From Salvelinus alpinus (taxonomy: Eukaryota; Chordata; Actinopteri; Salmoniformes; Salmonidae), in the NCBI RefSeq assembly GCF_045679555.1, contig NC_092096.1, forward strand, positions 19,211,227-19,275,226: DNA of 64,000 nucleotides, given 5' to 3'. Both the position numbers and the translations under genes were made by a program. Below the pieces are notes generated by a model, which worked only from the letters and a program-made list of their open reading frames with translations, did no database searches and had not been told where the DNA came from. Positions 42,666 to 53,847 of the stretch are shown one piece after another (position 1 is the first letter of the stretch; each line of letters begins with the position of its first letter).

Positions 42666-43438
42666 ATGGTTATAAAAAGTAAGGCCCGCATCCATAGACA
42701 CATACCAGCTCTACTGGTAGTACTGCTACTACCAGCAGTACTACACCTGCACCTGTCGATGACACAAGTTGTTCTGCTTCCACGAGCACATCCAAAGCTA
42801 GCATCAGTAATTCTATATTTGTTGCTAGCCCAGCTAGAATGGACACTGACAGTTATGAATCTGATGCAGCCGAAGAGCTACTGCCCCCTTACCCGGTGAC
42901 AGCACCGAACAACAGACAGGGAAGTTGGACCATCGAAGAGGCGCAAATATGATGAGAACTACATTGATTTGGGGTTCACCTGTATTGGGGGTAGTGCCTT
43001 TCCTCAGCCACAGTGTAATATACGTGCAAAAGTACTATCTCACAACTCATTGAAAACTTCACTCTTGCGCAGACATTTATAAACTAAACATGCCAATTTG
43101 AAAAATAAGCCACGGGAGTTTTTTGAGCGAGAATTAAGACGACCTTAGAGTAGTAAGACATGTATAAAAGTAACAGATACCATTAATAGGAAGGGGCTAG
43201 AAGCGTCTTATATGGTGAGCTACCGAGTGGCTAGGACAGGCACGCCCCATACTACTGTGGATGACTTAATTCCTCCTGCTGCCGCGGATATGGCTGGGAC
43301 AATGCTTGGGGAAAAGGACAATAACACTATACAGACAATGCCTTCATCAAACAACACTGTTTCACGACGCATCAGTGACATGTCAGGAGATGTTTTGAAA
43401 CAATTACTGCTTCGCATACAAGCCAGCGAATACTATGC
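42666..43438 (+). pseudogene. hAT transposase relic, N-terminal BED-finger part
   Basis: Low-complexity Ser/Thr-rich start, then GPSKRRKYDENYIDLGFT. A BED-like zinc finger follows (the CNIRAKVLSHNSLKTSLLRR region, then a stop where the His should follow, KHANLKNK). Then come YMVSYRVARTGTPHTTVDDL, the VSRRISDMSGDVLKQLL stretch and SEYYA, where the coding sequence is cut by the insertion. In-frame stops occur near 43081 and 43146. It resembles ZBED5/SCAND3-type hAT transposases. Confidence 0.75.
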
Positions 43439-45127
43439 TGTCATGACTTTACTATCATTAATATGATGACATGATATTTTATCAAATCGATTACCTAACG
43501 TTTAATTATTATGTGACTAAATTAATCATGTAACAATTAACTCATCAGTAACCTGGGGCACCACGGAACATTTTATTTAACGAGTTACCGCTTTCCGAAT
43601 TAACTCTTAAAGATCTAAAGATCTCTTACATTTCAGTCATCAATTCGTCATTAATGAATTGTTACCTTCGTAAGTCTCATTCTGAACATCATAGAATTCT
43701 TGGTTATCTGCACGAACCCTAGTCTAAATGATGAATCAGCGATATACAAATTGGCTTAATTATTTATTTACTAACTAACTAATCACACAGATATACATAA
43801 CACACACACATAGGTTGAATGGATTACTAACATAATGCCATGAAAATTCCCTAGTGGACTAACCCGATATGACGGCTTGGTAGACAATGGAAAGGGGTGG
43901 GGACAGATAAAGACCGGGAAAGAGAGAATGGATCCACTACATGCATACAGTTGAATAATACGCTCATCATAAATATGGATATTTATCACCCAAACAACCG
44001 CTCATTTGGATTTTAGAAATGCAATGTACATATTTATGCTTGTATGTCTTTGCTGTCTCTCCGTTGAAAACACTTGATCAGTCTGGGGAGTAATTTGACG
44101 GAAATTCTCTGGTTTGTCCACCAGAGATCAAAGTCTTTCGTAGTCTGTTATTATGGCTACGTCAGGCATACCCAATGGTCGTTTGGTAGGGAAATCTTCT
44201 TTAGAATGGATCTTTCAGAGTACCAACCGGTAGTTTTCGATCAAGGTTACTAGACTAAAGTACTTAAACAGCTGCAGACTGAATGTTCCTGTGTAGTCTT
44301 CATCTTCTTCACTCGAGAAAGTTTCAGAGTTTCTAGCCATTCCGTAACTTTCAGTTCACGCAACTGGCCAATAGAGTGGTAACCATTTCAGCGCACATCA
44401 TCACGTTCTCTGCTCTTTCGTTTATTGTAGATTTCTTAAGTATTCGTGACATCTGGTTCACACCGTCCATCTACTTGGTCTATAGAGCGGTAGTTTTAAA
44501 CCATTTTGTAACATCCGGCTCACACCGTATGTAGACTGGTCTATATAAATTTAGTTACGGGTCCTTTAATAAACTCTGGGAAAAAGGGAGGTTCCATTAC
44601 GCTTGACATAATGTCTGTGCTCACGTGGGCGTGGCCACTGACTTGGTTAAGACTTGATATAAAAACAATTCTCTCATTTAGAAGCCTAACATCACATTTC
44701 ATCTTCTCACAAATAGTTTAATATTTAATCATATACGTTCCACAACATTTAGATGTAAATCTGGTAACTGGGAAATATACACATTCAGAGATACAGTTAT
44801 GTTGTTCTGCTGTCCTTAGTTACGTCAAAAATTAGTAATGAATTCGACATGATTGTTCTTTAAGTCCCCTCCAACCATTTCCCTCATTGTTTGTGTTAGG
44901 AATATTGTGTCATGATCCACTTTTGGATGTTGTAGTTTTGGTGGGAGGAATGTCTTTGTTCTCCATAGGTTCTCTCCCTCAATACTCCATGGCAGTGAAG
45001 AGAACGTTTCTGCCAGGAATTTACGATTGTCATCAAACGGCTAACTTCACCCCTCTCCCCCTCTGCAGGAGAGAGAGAGAGAGAGAGGGGGGGCTATGAT
45101 CCTCACCCAAAAGGGCAAATCATGACA
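43439..45127. mobile_element. LTR-like insertion in the hAT transposase (1.69 kb)
   Basis: Ends are a perfect 8-bp inverted repeat, TGTCATGA...TCATGACA, with canonical TG...CA limits. The interior has no ORF. On the + strand it holds a TATA box (tatataaa, about 44541-44548) and aataaa about 25 bp later, preceded by two diverged copies of acatctggttcacaccgt, as in LTR promoter regions. Flanks atgc/atga match at only three of four bases. The best reading is a solo LTR of an old retroelement; the family is not identified. Confidence 0.5.
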
Positions 45128-46153
45128 ATGACACAGCTCCTGGTATATGTCCGTTACGTTTATGGGGGGTCAATTAAGGAAGACATCCTCTTCTGCAAAC
45201 CACTGGAAACCAGGACAACAGGAGATTTTATTTTTAAAGTACTGGACAGCTTTGTGACATCAAATGGACTTTGTTGGTCAAGATGTGTTGGTATCTGTAC
45301 TGATGGCTCAAAAGCCATGACAGGGAGACATAGTGGAGTGGTAACGCGCGTGCAAGCAGTTGCTCCTGATGGCCCCTGAACTCTCATGCATTTTCTGCAT
45401 TATGCAATGATATGGGCAGCGACCATGTTACGCTTTTATAACATACAGAAGGAGCTTAAAGTTTTCTTTACTGACCATCATTTTAACTTGTCTGATCGCT
45501 TGCATATGACGAGTTTCTCACACAACTGGCCTATCTGGGTGATGTTTTTTTCTTTCCTGAATGATCTGAATCTAGGATTACAGGGGCTCTCCACAACTAT
45601 TTTCAATGTGCGGGATACAATTGAGGCTATGATTAAGAAGTTGGCGCTCTTCTCTGTCTGCATTAACAAGGACAACACACAGGTCTTTCTACCATTGTAT
45701 GATTTTTTGTGAGCAAATGAGCTCAAGCTTACGGACAATGTCAAATGTGATATAGCAAAGCACCTGAGTGAGCTGGGTGCACAATTACACAGGTACTTTC
45801 CCGAAACGGACGACATAAACAACTGGATTCGTTATCCCTTTCATGCCCTGCCTCCAGTCCACTTACCGATATCTGAACAAGAGAGCCTCATTGAAATTGC
45901 AACAAGCGGTTCTGTGAAAATTGAATTTAATGAGAAACCACTGCCAGATTTCTGTATAGGGCTACGTTCAGAGTATCCTGCCTTGGCAAATCGAGCTGTT
46001 AAGACAGGGATGCCCTTTGCAACCACATACCTATGTGAGAGTGGATTCTCGGCCTTCACTAGCATGAAAACTAAATATAGGCACAGACTGTGTGTGGGAA
46101 ATGATTTAAGACTGAGACTCTCTTCAATACAACCCAACATTGCAGAGTTATGA
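45128..46153 (+). pseudogene. hAT transposase relic, C-terminal part
   Basis: Starts TQLLVYVRYVYGGSIKEDI, then CTDGSKAMTGRHSGVVTRVQ (RNase H-like core) and a stop at 45377. A deletion of the following core and a frame change lead to KELKVFFTDHHFNLSDRLHM, SVCINKDNTQVFLPLYDFL (stop), and the hAT dimerisation end (ALANRAVKTGMPFATTYLCE, SGFSAFTSMKTKYRHRL). It is non-functional because of stops, the deletion and the separation from its N-terminus. Confidence 0.85.
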
Positions 46154-46245
46154 GCATCCTTTCAAGCACACCCTTCTTATTAACCTGTGGTGAATTATTC
46201 ACCATTTTTGATGGACCAATAAGGTTTTATATGTACGATGGTTAA

Positions 46246-47685
46246 CTTCTTATGGCTGCAGGGGCAGTATTGAGTAGCTTGGATGAAAGGTGCACAGAGG
46301 TGCCCATAGTAAACTGCCTGCTCCTCAGTCCCAGTTGCTAATATATGCATAGTATTCTTCGTATTGGATAGAAAACACTCTGAAGTTTCTAAAAATGTTT
46401 GAATTATGTCTGTGAGTATAACAGAACTCATATGGCAGGCAAACACTTGAGAAGTTCCACTTCCTGTTTGAATTTTTTCTGAGGTGGCAGATTTTCAACC
46501 AAGCTCTCATTGAAATTACAGCGAGATATTGATGAGTTTTCACTTCCTACAGCTTCCACTAGATGTCAACAGTCAATAGAACTTTGTCTGGTGACTCTAA
46601 TGTGAAGGGGGGCCGAAGGAGACAGGAATTAGTCACCACTGCCACGAGCTGACCATGCTTTCACATGCGCGTTCACATGAGGAGGACCTCCGTTCCACAG
46701 CTCATCTGAAGTCAATCTAATTCTCCGGTTGGAACGTTATTCAAGATGTATGTTAACAACATTCTAAAGATTGATTCAGTACATCGTTTGACATGTTTCT
46801 ACTGACTGTTACGGAACTTTTGGACATTTCGTCACGTTATAGTGGACTCGCTTTGTGACTTTGGAATTGTTTACCAAACGCGCTAACCAAAGTAGCTAAT
46901 TGGACATAAATAACGGACATTATCGAACAAATCAAGCATTTATTGTGGACCTGGGATTCCTAGGACTGCATTCTGATGAATTCATCAAAGGTAAGGAAAC
47001 ATTTATCATGTATTTTCTGGTTTCTGTTGACCCCAACATGGCGGCTAATTTGGCTATTGTTCTGAGCTCCGTCTCAGATTATTGCATGATTTGCTTTTTC
47101 CGTTAAGTTTTTTTGAAATCTGACACAGCGGTTGCATTAAGGAGAGGTATATCTATAATTCCATGTGTATAACTTGTATTATCATCTACATTTATGATGA
47201 GTATTTCTGTTGAAACGATGTGGCTATGCAAAATCACTTGATGTTTTTGGAACTAGTGAATGTAACGCGCCAATGTAAACTCAGATTTCTTGATATAAAT
47301 ATGAACTTTATCAAACAAAACATGCATGTATTGTATAACATGAAGTCCTATGAGTGTCATCTGATGAAGATAATCAAGGTTAGTGATTCATTTTATCTCT
47401 ATTTCTGCTTTTTCTGACTGCTATCTTTCGCTGGAAAAATGGCTGTGCTTATTGTGGTTTGATGGTGACCTAACATAATCGTTTGTAGTGCTTTCGCTGA
47501 AAAGCATATTTGAAATCGGACACTTTGGTGGGATTAAGAACAAGACTACCTCTAAAATGATATAAGACACATGTATGTTTGAGGAATTTTAATTATGAGA
47601 TGTCTGTTGTTTGAATTTGGCGCCCTGCACTTTCACTGGCTGTTGTCATATCGATCCCGGTAGCAGGATGCAGCCATAAGAAGTT
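46246..47685. mobile_element. TTAA-flanked non-autonomous element, copy 1 (1.44 kb)
   Basis: A perfect 15-bp terminal inverted repeat, cttcttatggctgca (46246-46260) and tgcagccataagaag (47669-47683), is flanked by TTAA at 46242-46245 and 47686-47689. Only short open frames. A second copy in inverted orientation lies at about 59604-61050. TTAA target duplication suggests a piggyBac-type non-autonomous element; the two extra Ts at the right end leave a TA-target origin possible. Confidence 0.75.
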
Positions 47686-48084
47686 TTAAATAAAGAGCAA
47701 TTATTATTTGTGCCCTGGTCCTATAAGAGCTCTTTGTCACTTCACATGAGCCGGGTTGAGACAAAAACTCACACTCATTCTTATGTTTAATAAATGTATT
47801 GTATAGTGTGTGTGTGGCAGGATTACAATGGTGGCAAAAAACAACATTTGAGAGTGTGCTGACCCTGGTGCTAGAGGGGGTACGCAGCTGGAGGTTGAAT
47901 GTTTGAAGGGGTACGGGACTATAAAAAGTTTGTGAACCACTGCCCTAAGTCCATAAATTCATTGCGTTCTCTCGTTTTCAGAAGATGGGAATGGACTTTG
48001 CTGTCCTGACATTAGGGAGAAGTTTGTTCCACCATTGGGGTGCCAAGATAGAGAAGGGCTTTGACTGGGATGAGTTGGAGCTGC

Positions 48085-48398
48085 CACTAGATATTGGAAC
48101 ATTGCTGCGGGGACTTGCTTCCATTCCACTTCACAATAACAGCACTTACAGTTGACCAGGGCAGCTCTAGCAGGGCAGAAATTTGACAAAATGTCTTGTT
48201 GGAAAGGTGGAATCCTATGACGGTGCCATGTTGAAAGTCAGTGAGCTCTTCGGTACAGGCCATTCTACTGCTAATGTTTGTCTATGGAGATTGCATGCCT
48301 GAGTGCTCGATTTTATACACCTGTCAGCAACAGGTGTGGCTGAAATAGCTGAATCCACTAATTTGAAGGGGTATCCACATACTTTAGGCCATGTAATG
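48085..48398 (-). mobile_element. Tc1-type transposon fragment
   Basis: The right end ggggtatccacatactttag...catgtaatg before TA (48399-48400) is a Tc1-like terminus. Upstream, the - strand encodes EWKQVPAAMFQYL, a piece of Tc1 transposase C-terminus, joined to sequence from near the other end. This shows an internally deleted copy. Confidence 0.65.
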
Positions 48399-48744
48399 TA
48401 TCTTATTCATGGTAAAGAGGTGCAGAATGTTTAAATTATGGGAAGTCAAACGGAGTGGCCATCTGAAAACTCAACACACAGGCATGCACTCACACAGGTA
48501 ATCTCTTGTGGACGCAGACACATACGTAACATAAATGGTAGTAGTGTCTGACAGCAGACTCTGGGATGCGACGACTAATGAGGAACGTTGTTTCGGTACC
48601 TTGATGTAGGCTACCCCTTGAGATAGGCCTCAATACATTAAATTATTATGTTTTGGATCTTCCTCAAATTAAATCCATAGAAAGTTCAGCATACGTTTGA
48701 AATCTGTATCCCAAAATAATTATTGAGAAATTACTAATTAAAGT

Positions 48745-49030
48745 TGGTGCCACCACCATGTTTCGCCGTAGGGATGGTGCCAGGCTTCCTCCAGACGTTA
48801 CGCTTTGCGTTTAGGCCAAAGAGTTAAATCTTGGTTTCATCAGACCAGAGAATCTTGTTTCTCATAGTCCTTTAGGTGCCTTTAGGCAAACTACAATCAG
48901 GCTGTCATGTGCCTTTTACTGAGGAGTGGCCACTCTACCATAAAGGTCTGATTGGTGGAGTGCAGCAGAAATGGTTGTCCGTCTGAAACGTTCTCCCACC
49001 TCCACAGAGAAACTCTGGATCTCTGTCAGT
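48745..49030 (-). mobile_element. Tc1 transposon internal fragment
   Basis: ccaccaccatgtttcgccgt and catcagaccagagaatcttg are reverse complements of the Tc1 transposase region (HGGGSIM and the WSDE region). No ends are preserved; it is cut off at about 49030 by unrelated sequence. Confidence 0.7.
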
Positions 49031-49490
49031 GTCACTGGTGTAGATAAGAGGAAGGAGGAGGCAGGAGGCAGTCGCAGGTTTAGAACTACTGAATTTATTT
49101 AAGCACCATAGATCAAAGCGGGACGAAACCCAAACGCTGTTGTGCTCAAAATATATCTTCATAAACAAAAAGGCACAGGGTGAACCCAAAGTGCAAAATA
49201 TAAAGTATTCAGGAAATAGGAGAGATTCCTCTCAGGAAAACAAGTAACATTCACAATGACAGACAAAGACAAATGACAGAGGGAGTAGATATACAGTGAT
49301 AGAGTGGGGATTGAAACCAGGTGTGTGGAATGATGACGAGACAAGTCCAGGGTTAATGAGTGAAGGGCGTTTGCCAGCAGTAGGTTCAGCAGCAGCTAGA
49401 AGGCCTGGGGTTGATGAGTGAAGGGCGTTTGCCAGCAGTAGGTTCGGCAGCAGCTAGAAGGCCGGCGACGCCAAACTCCTGAGCTGGACA
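49031..49490. other. unassigned element remnant with 57-bp duplication
   Basis: Non-coding. A direct duplication of about 57 bp (gggttaatgagtgaagggcg, then tttgccagcagtaggttc) lies at about 49350-49465. The rest, with acccaaacgctgttgtgctc, could be an eroded retroelement, but no ends were found. Confidence 0.45.
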
Positions 49491-49492
49491 GG

Positions 49493-50120
49493 ATGGGGAG
49501 CCAAAGCAAAGGCTGGTGTGATAAACACATTGGGAGGGATCTTAGACCATCACTTCATACAGAATCCATACAGATCCTTCATCTGCACTTATGGACTGCC
49601 CTCTTCAATTCAAACCACAGGTTTTCAATGTGTTTCAAGTCCGGAGACCGAGGTGGCCGTTGCAAAATGTGGATTTTGTGGAATTAACCATTTCTTCGTG
49701 GATTTTGATGTGTGGTTGGGGTTAGTGATTTGCTGGAAGATCCACTCCTGGACAAGTTTCAGTCTCCTGGCAGAGGTAAGCAGGTGTTTGGCAAAAAATC
49801 TCCTGGTAATTGGTAAAGTTCATGTTTCTGTTGACTTTAACAGCGTCCCAGGAAAATAGCAAAATATCCCCATAACATCAAAGATCCACCACCGTATTTT
49901 ACAGTAGGCATGGGGTACTTTTCTGCTCATACATTCCCATTTTGACGCCAAACCCATCACTGGTGTGCGTGCCCAAAGAGCTCTATTTTCATGTTATCCA
50001 ACAAATGTAAACGTCTGGAGTTTGCTTAATGGTATTGGCACTTGGATTGGAACCAATGATTTGGTCAGATGACATGAAAATACATATCTTTGGTCATGCA
50101 CACCAATGGTGGATTTGGTA
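49493..50120 (-). mobile_element. Tc1/mariner-like relic, strongly decayed
   Basis: The - strand pattern of Tc1-type elements is recognisable in order: atgtgtttcaagtccggaga, ggaagatccactcctggac, ccataacatcaaagatccac and tgatttggtcagatgacatg. Distinct from the other Tc1 copies here. No frame survives. Confidence 0.55.
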
Positions 50121-50720
50121 TCAAAATGAGAATACATGAGCAGAAACGAAAACAACAAAACAAACCATAACATTTAACAGTAATAAATATCCTATTTATT
50201 ACCTCATATCAGTCTCTTTGGCTCTTTTGATAAAGTAATGAATTACACATCCTATTTCACTGTTGATGACAGAGTACTAAAGCACAGCAAACTCTGAGTA
50301 CAGTGTAATGGTCGGTTCCATCAGGGCTGCAGCTGAGTGACTAACAGGGTTCCCATCAGAAGACTTAATACATAATACATACTAAATAAATACACTCAGC
50401 ATATCAGAGAAAGGAACAAGGGAGGAGATCCCCCTCCTATTGTCAGTACTAAATGTTCTAGCAACAGAAAACAAGTGTCTTTGCTCAATGGGGACTGCAT
50501 TTGTTTTTGGTTTAGAGCTGAGTGTTCTTGTAGCTATCAGAGAATGGAAATAGAGTAGGCATATCTTTAGTTGTTGTTACCCATTGGTTGCTGTGACATC
50601 TGAATCACTGTCTAATATGATGCTGTCATGAGGCACACAATATGACCGCCCACCATTTTTTATTTTAAATAAGTAACCCAACAGGTTCGTGTTGTTTGTG
50701 TATCCAATCTGATACATGTA

Positions 50721-52316
50721 CATTGCCTTTGGAAAGTATTCAGATCCCTTGACTTACATTCTGACTTACATAACAGTATGTTATGTTACAGCCTTATTCT
50801 AAAATTGATTACAAATACTAATAATCCTCAGCAATCTACACACAATACCCCATAATGATGAAGCAAAAACAGCTTTGTAGAAATGTTTGCAAATGTATAA
50901 AAAAAAAAAACAGAAATACCATATTTACTTAAGTATTCAGACCCTTTACTATGAGACTCACAATTGAGTTCAGCTGTATCCTGTTTCCATTGATCATCCT
51001 TGAGATGTTTCTACAACTTGATTGCAGTCCATCTGTGGTAAATTAAATTGATTGGACATGATTTGAAAAGGCACACACCTTTTAATATAAGGTCCCACGG
51101 TTGATGTCAGAGCAAAAACCAAGCCATGAGGTCGAATGAATTGTCCGTAGAGCTCCGAAACAGGATTGTGTCGAGGGACATATCTGGGGAAGGGTACCAA
51201 AACATTTTTGCAGCATTGAAGGTCCCCAAGAACACAGTGGCGTCCATCATTCCTAAATGGAAGAAGTTTGGAACCACGAAGACTCTTCCTAGAGCTGGCC
51301 GCCCGGCCAGACTGAGCAATCGGGGGAGAAGGGCCTTGGTCAGGGAGGTGTCCAAGAACCCGATGGTCACTCTGATAGAGCTCCAGAGTTCCTCTGTGGA
51401 GATGGGAGAACCTTCCAGAAGGACAACCATCTCTGCAGCACTCCACCAATCAGGCCTTTATACTAGTGGCCAGACAGAAGCCACTCTTCATTGAAAGGCA
51501 CATGACAGCCCACTTGAAGTTTGCCAAAAGGCACCTAAAGACTCTCAGACCATAAGAAACAAGATGCTCTGGTCTGATGAAACAAAGATTGAACTCTTTG
51601 GCCTGAATCCAAGTGTCACTTCTGGAGGAAACCTAGAGCCATCCCTACGGTGAAGCATGGTGGTGGCAGCATCATGCTGTGGAAATGTTTTTCAGTGGCA
51701 GGGACTGGGAGACTAGTCAGGATTGAGATAAAGATGAATGGAGCAAAGTGCAGCGAGATCCTTGATGAAAACCTGCTCCAGAGCGCTCAGGACCTCACAC
51801 TGGGGCAAAGGTTCACCTTCCAACAGGACAACGACCCTAAGCACACAGCCAAGACAACGGTGGAGTGGCTTCGGGACAAGTCTCTGAATGTCCTTGCGAG
51901 GCCCAGACAGAGCCCGGACATGAACCCGATTGAACATCTCTGAAAATAGTTGTGCAGCAACGATCTCAATCCAACCTGACAGAGCTTGAGAGGATCTGCA
52001 GAGAAAAATGGAAGAGAAACTCCCCCAAATTCAGGTGTGCCAAGCTTGTAGCGTCATACCCAAGACTGAAGGCTGTAATCGCTGCCAAAGGTGCTTCAAC
52101 AAAGTACTGAGTAAAGGGTATGAATACTTATGTAAATGTCATATTTCAGGTTACATTTTTTTTATTTATTAGCGAACATTTTGAAAAACCTGTTTTGGGG
52201 GTATTGTTGGTAGATTGATGAGGGGGAAAACATTTTTTAATCAATTTTAGAATAAGACTGTAACATAACAAAATGTGGGAAAAGTGAAGGGGTCTGAATA
52301 CATTCCGAATGCACTG
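50721..52316 (+). mobile_element. Full-length Tc1/mariner transposon (1.6 kb)
   Basis: Flanked by TA (50719-50720 and 52317-52318). Inverted repeats are cattgcctttggaaagtatt and the reverse of aatacattccgaatgcactg, continued by the paired cagatcccttgac/aaggggtctga. The transposase is on the + strand and broken. Confidence 0.9.
51126..51943 (+). pseudogene. Tc1 transposase relic in full-length element
   Basis: N-terminal paired-like helix-turn-helix DNA-binding region (MRSNELSVELRNRIVSRDIS to AGRPARLSNRGRRALVREVS), a frame change near 51480, then from about 51650 [26 protein letters not shown] and [10 protein letters not shown] followed by TGA in place of Trp. The final Glu is kept but the frame is lost, so the copy cannot mobilise itself. 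Confidence 0.85.
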
Positions 52317-52318
52317 TA

Positions 52319-53847
52319 CTATATACATTTTACGGACACAGTATATTTTACAATAGTTATATTTTGTTTGTTTTTAGTCCCATCCTTCAGCTCCACTCAA
52401 CCCCCTCCCATCTGTCTCTGAACACCATCCAGTTTCGATTTATATTTGCCATATATTTTTCAACAGTGCTTTGATGTTTCACAAATGTGCTGAACTTTTC
52501 TGTTCTCATAGATTCTACATATTGTAAATATAATTTTTCTTTTTTTTGCTAAGAGTATTATTATATTATTGATCGATTGACTATGACTTTTTAAATTACC
52601 CAGCAGTGTTACGGTATCTGCAGACGGGGACATGACATATTTACTACATTTCTACACAATCTAATATGACCCATGGCCCTTCTAGCCATCTTTATTTAGA
52701 AAAACAGAAGTAAGCAAAAATGCCCACAGTCTTCAAGCTTGGTAAGAGATTGATAAATATGTTTAAGTGATTGATAAGACTGAACTAGATCCATGATAAT
52801 TCAATTATTGTGTTGCAATAAAGATGCCAATAGCCTAACAAATGAACAACTCTTACAAATAAAGTACAAAAACAACTTTTGATTGTCTTTAAGACATCCT
52901 CTATATCAGCCAGACCGCCCAGCCAAACCGAGCCGCCTACACGCCCGACCCCCACCAGTCTAGTCAATAACTCACCTCTCTCCCGACCCCCACCAGTCTA
53001 GTCAATAACTCAACTCTCTCCCCAACACAACTTCCTTCCCACCTTTTTTTTATGTCTCAAGGGAAAGGGTTGGAAAACAAAAGTTGAATGAAAACACACA
53101 TACACCTACACATTAACAGACAGAAACAGTACACCCTCCATATAATTCATATCAGAGGCCTAATAGTACTATAGAGTTATTTTTACTTGCACACAATATA
53201 GCTGGTTCAACCTGTCCTGCCCCTGGGGTTCCACGACCCTGTAGTGCCCCAATCCAACACACCCCACTTAGATTTAGGATCTTAGTGAAACATTCATTAT
53301 TGGTTTCAGGTGTGTTAGGCCAAGGCCAGACTGACAGCAGTACAGCAGACCCCCAGGGCCAGGTCTGAGCAGCCCAGCAGCTAGGGATTGCCTAAATCTC
53401 CCCTGACATGGGCATGTTTTCAATACAGACTCCTTTTGTTGTACAGTATTCCATATAAGGCATCCAGACCTTATGAAAGTTGCACAGTATACCCTTCATC
53501 TTAAAACAAATCTAGTGATACTGTACATAACTTGACATTTCTTCCATACATTGTGGGAGGATAACCAACCTTCCAATTAATGGCAATGCATTTATTAGCC
53601 ACTACAAATGCTAGGTTACACAGTTTCTTCTGATAACAGTCTCCAGTATCAACATTTCCAAGCAAACCAAAACAGGGAGAAGACAGAATCTGTAGCCATG
53701 CTGAGATAAAAGAACACACTCTTTGCCAGAATTCAGCCAGCCTTCACAAGACTACAACATATGCTAATATGTCCCCTTTAGTGTTTTACATCTCCAACAG
53801 AATAATACCATTTCTGAGTGCATGATATTCAGTTTCACTGACATATA
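52319..53847. other. no gene recognised; short MITE-like palindrome near 53215-53385
   Basis: Mostly A/T-rich, with a direct duplication of cccgacccccaccagtctag at about 52945 and 52984. A diverged inverted repeat (ctgcccctggggttc versus gacccccagggccagg) at about 53217-53370 looks like a foldback element. Confidence 0.4.

Larger units (their letters stand above)
42357..47942 (+). mobile_element. hAT transposon (ZBED-type), with two nested insertions
   Basis: Bounded by an exact 8-bp target-site duplication ccctaagt (42349-42356 and 47943-47950). The right end is gtttgtgaaccactg; the left end, cggctattcccaaactggg, is a diverged version of the same inverted repeat. It carries the broken transposase in two parts (about 42920-43438 and 45128-46153), separated by an LTR-like insertion. 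A TTAA-flanked insertion lies downstream at 46246-47685. Without the insertions the element is about 2.5 kb. Confidence 0.85.

Noticed and set aside
45122..46153. A host ZBED-type domesticated gene
   Set aside because: Stops, a deletion, a split by an insertion and the intact 8-bp target duplication of the surrounding hAT element all indicate a dead transposon, not a domesticated gene.
46900..47420. Short + strand frames of 60-70 codons
   Set aside because: They lie inside a non-coding TTAA-flanked element that occurs again at 59.6-61.05 kb without a conserved frame.
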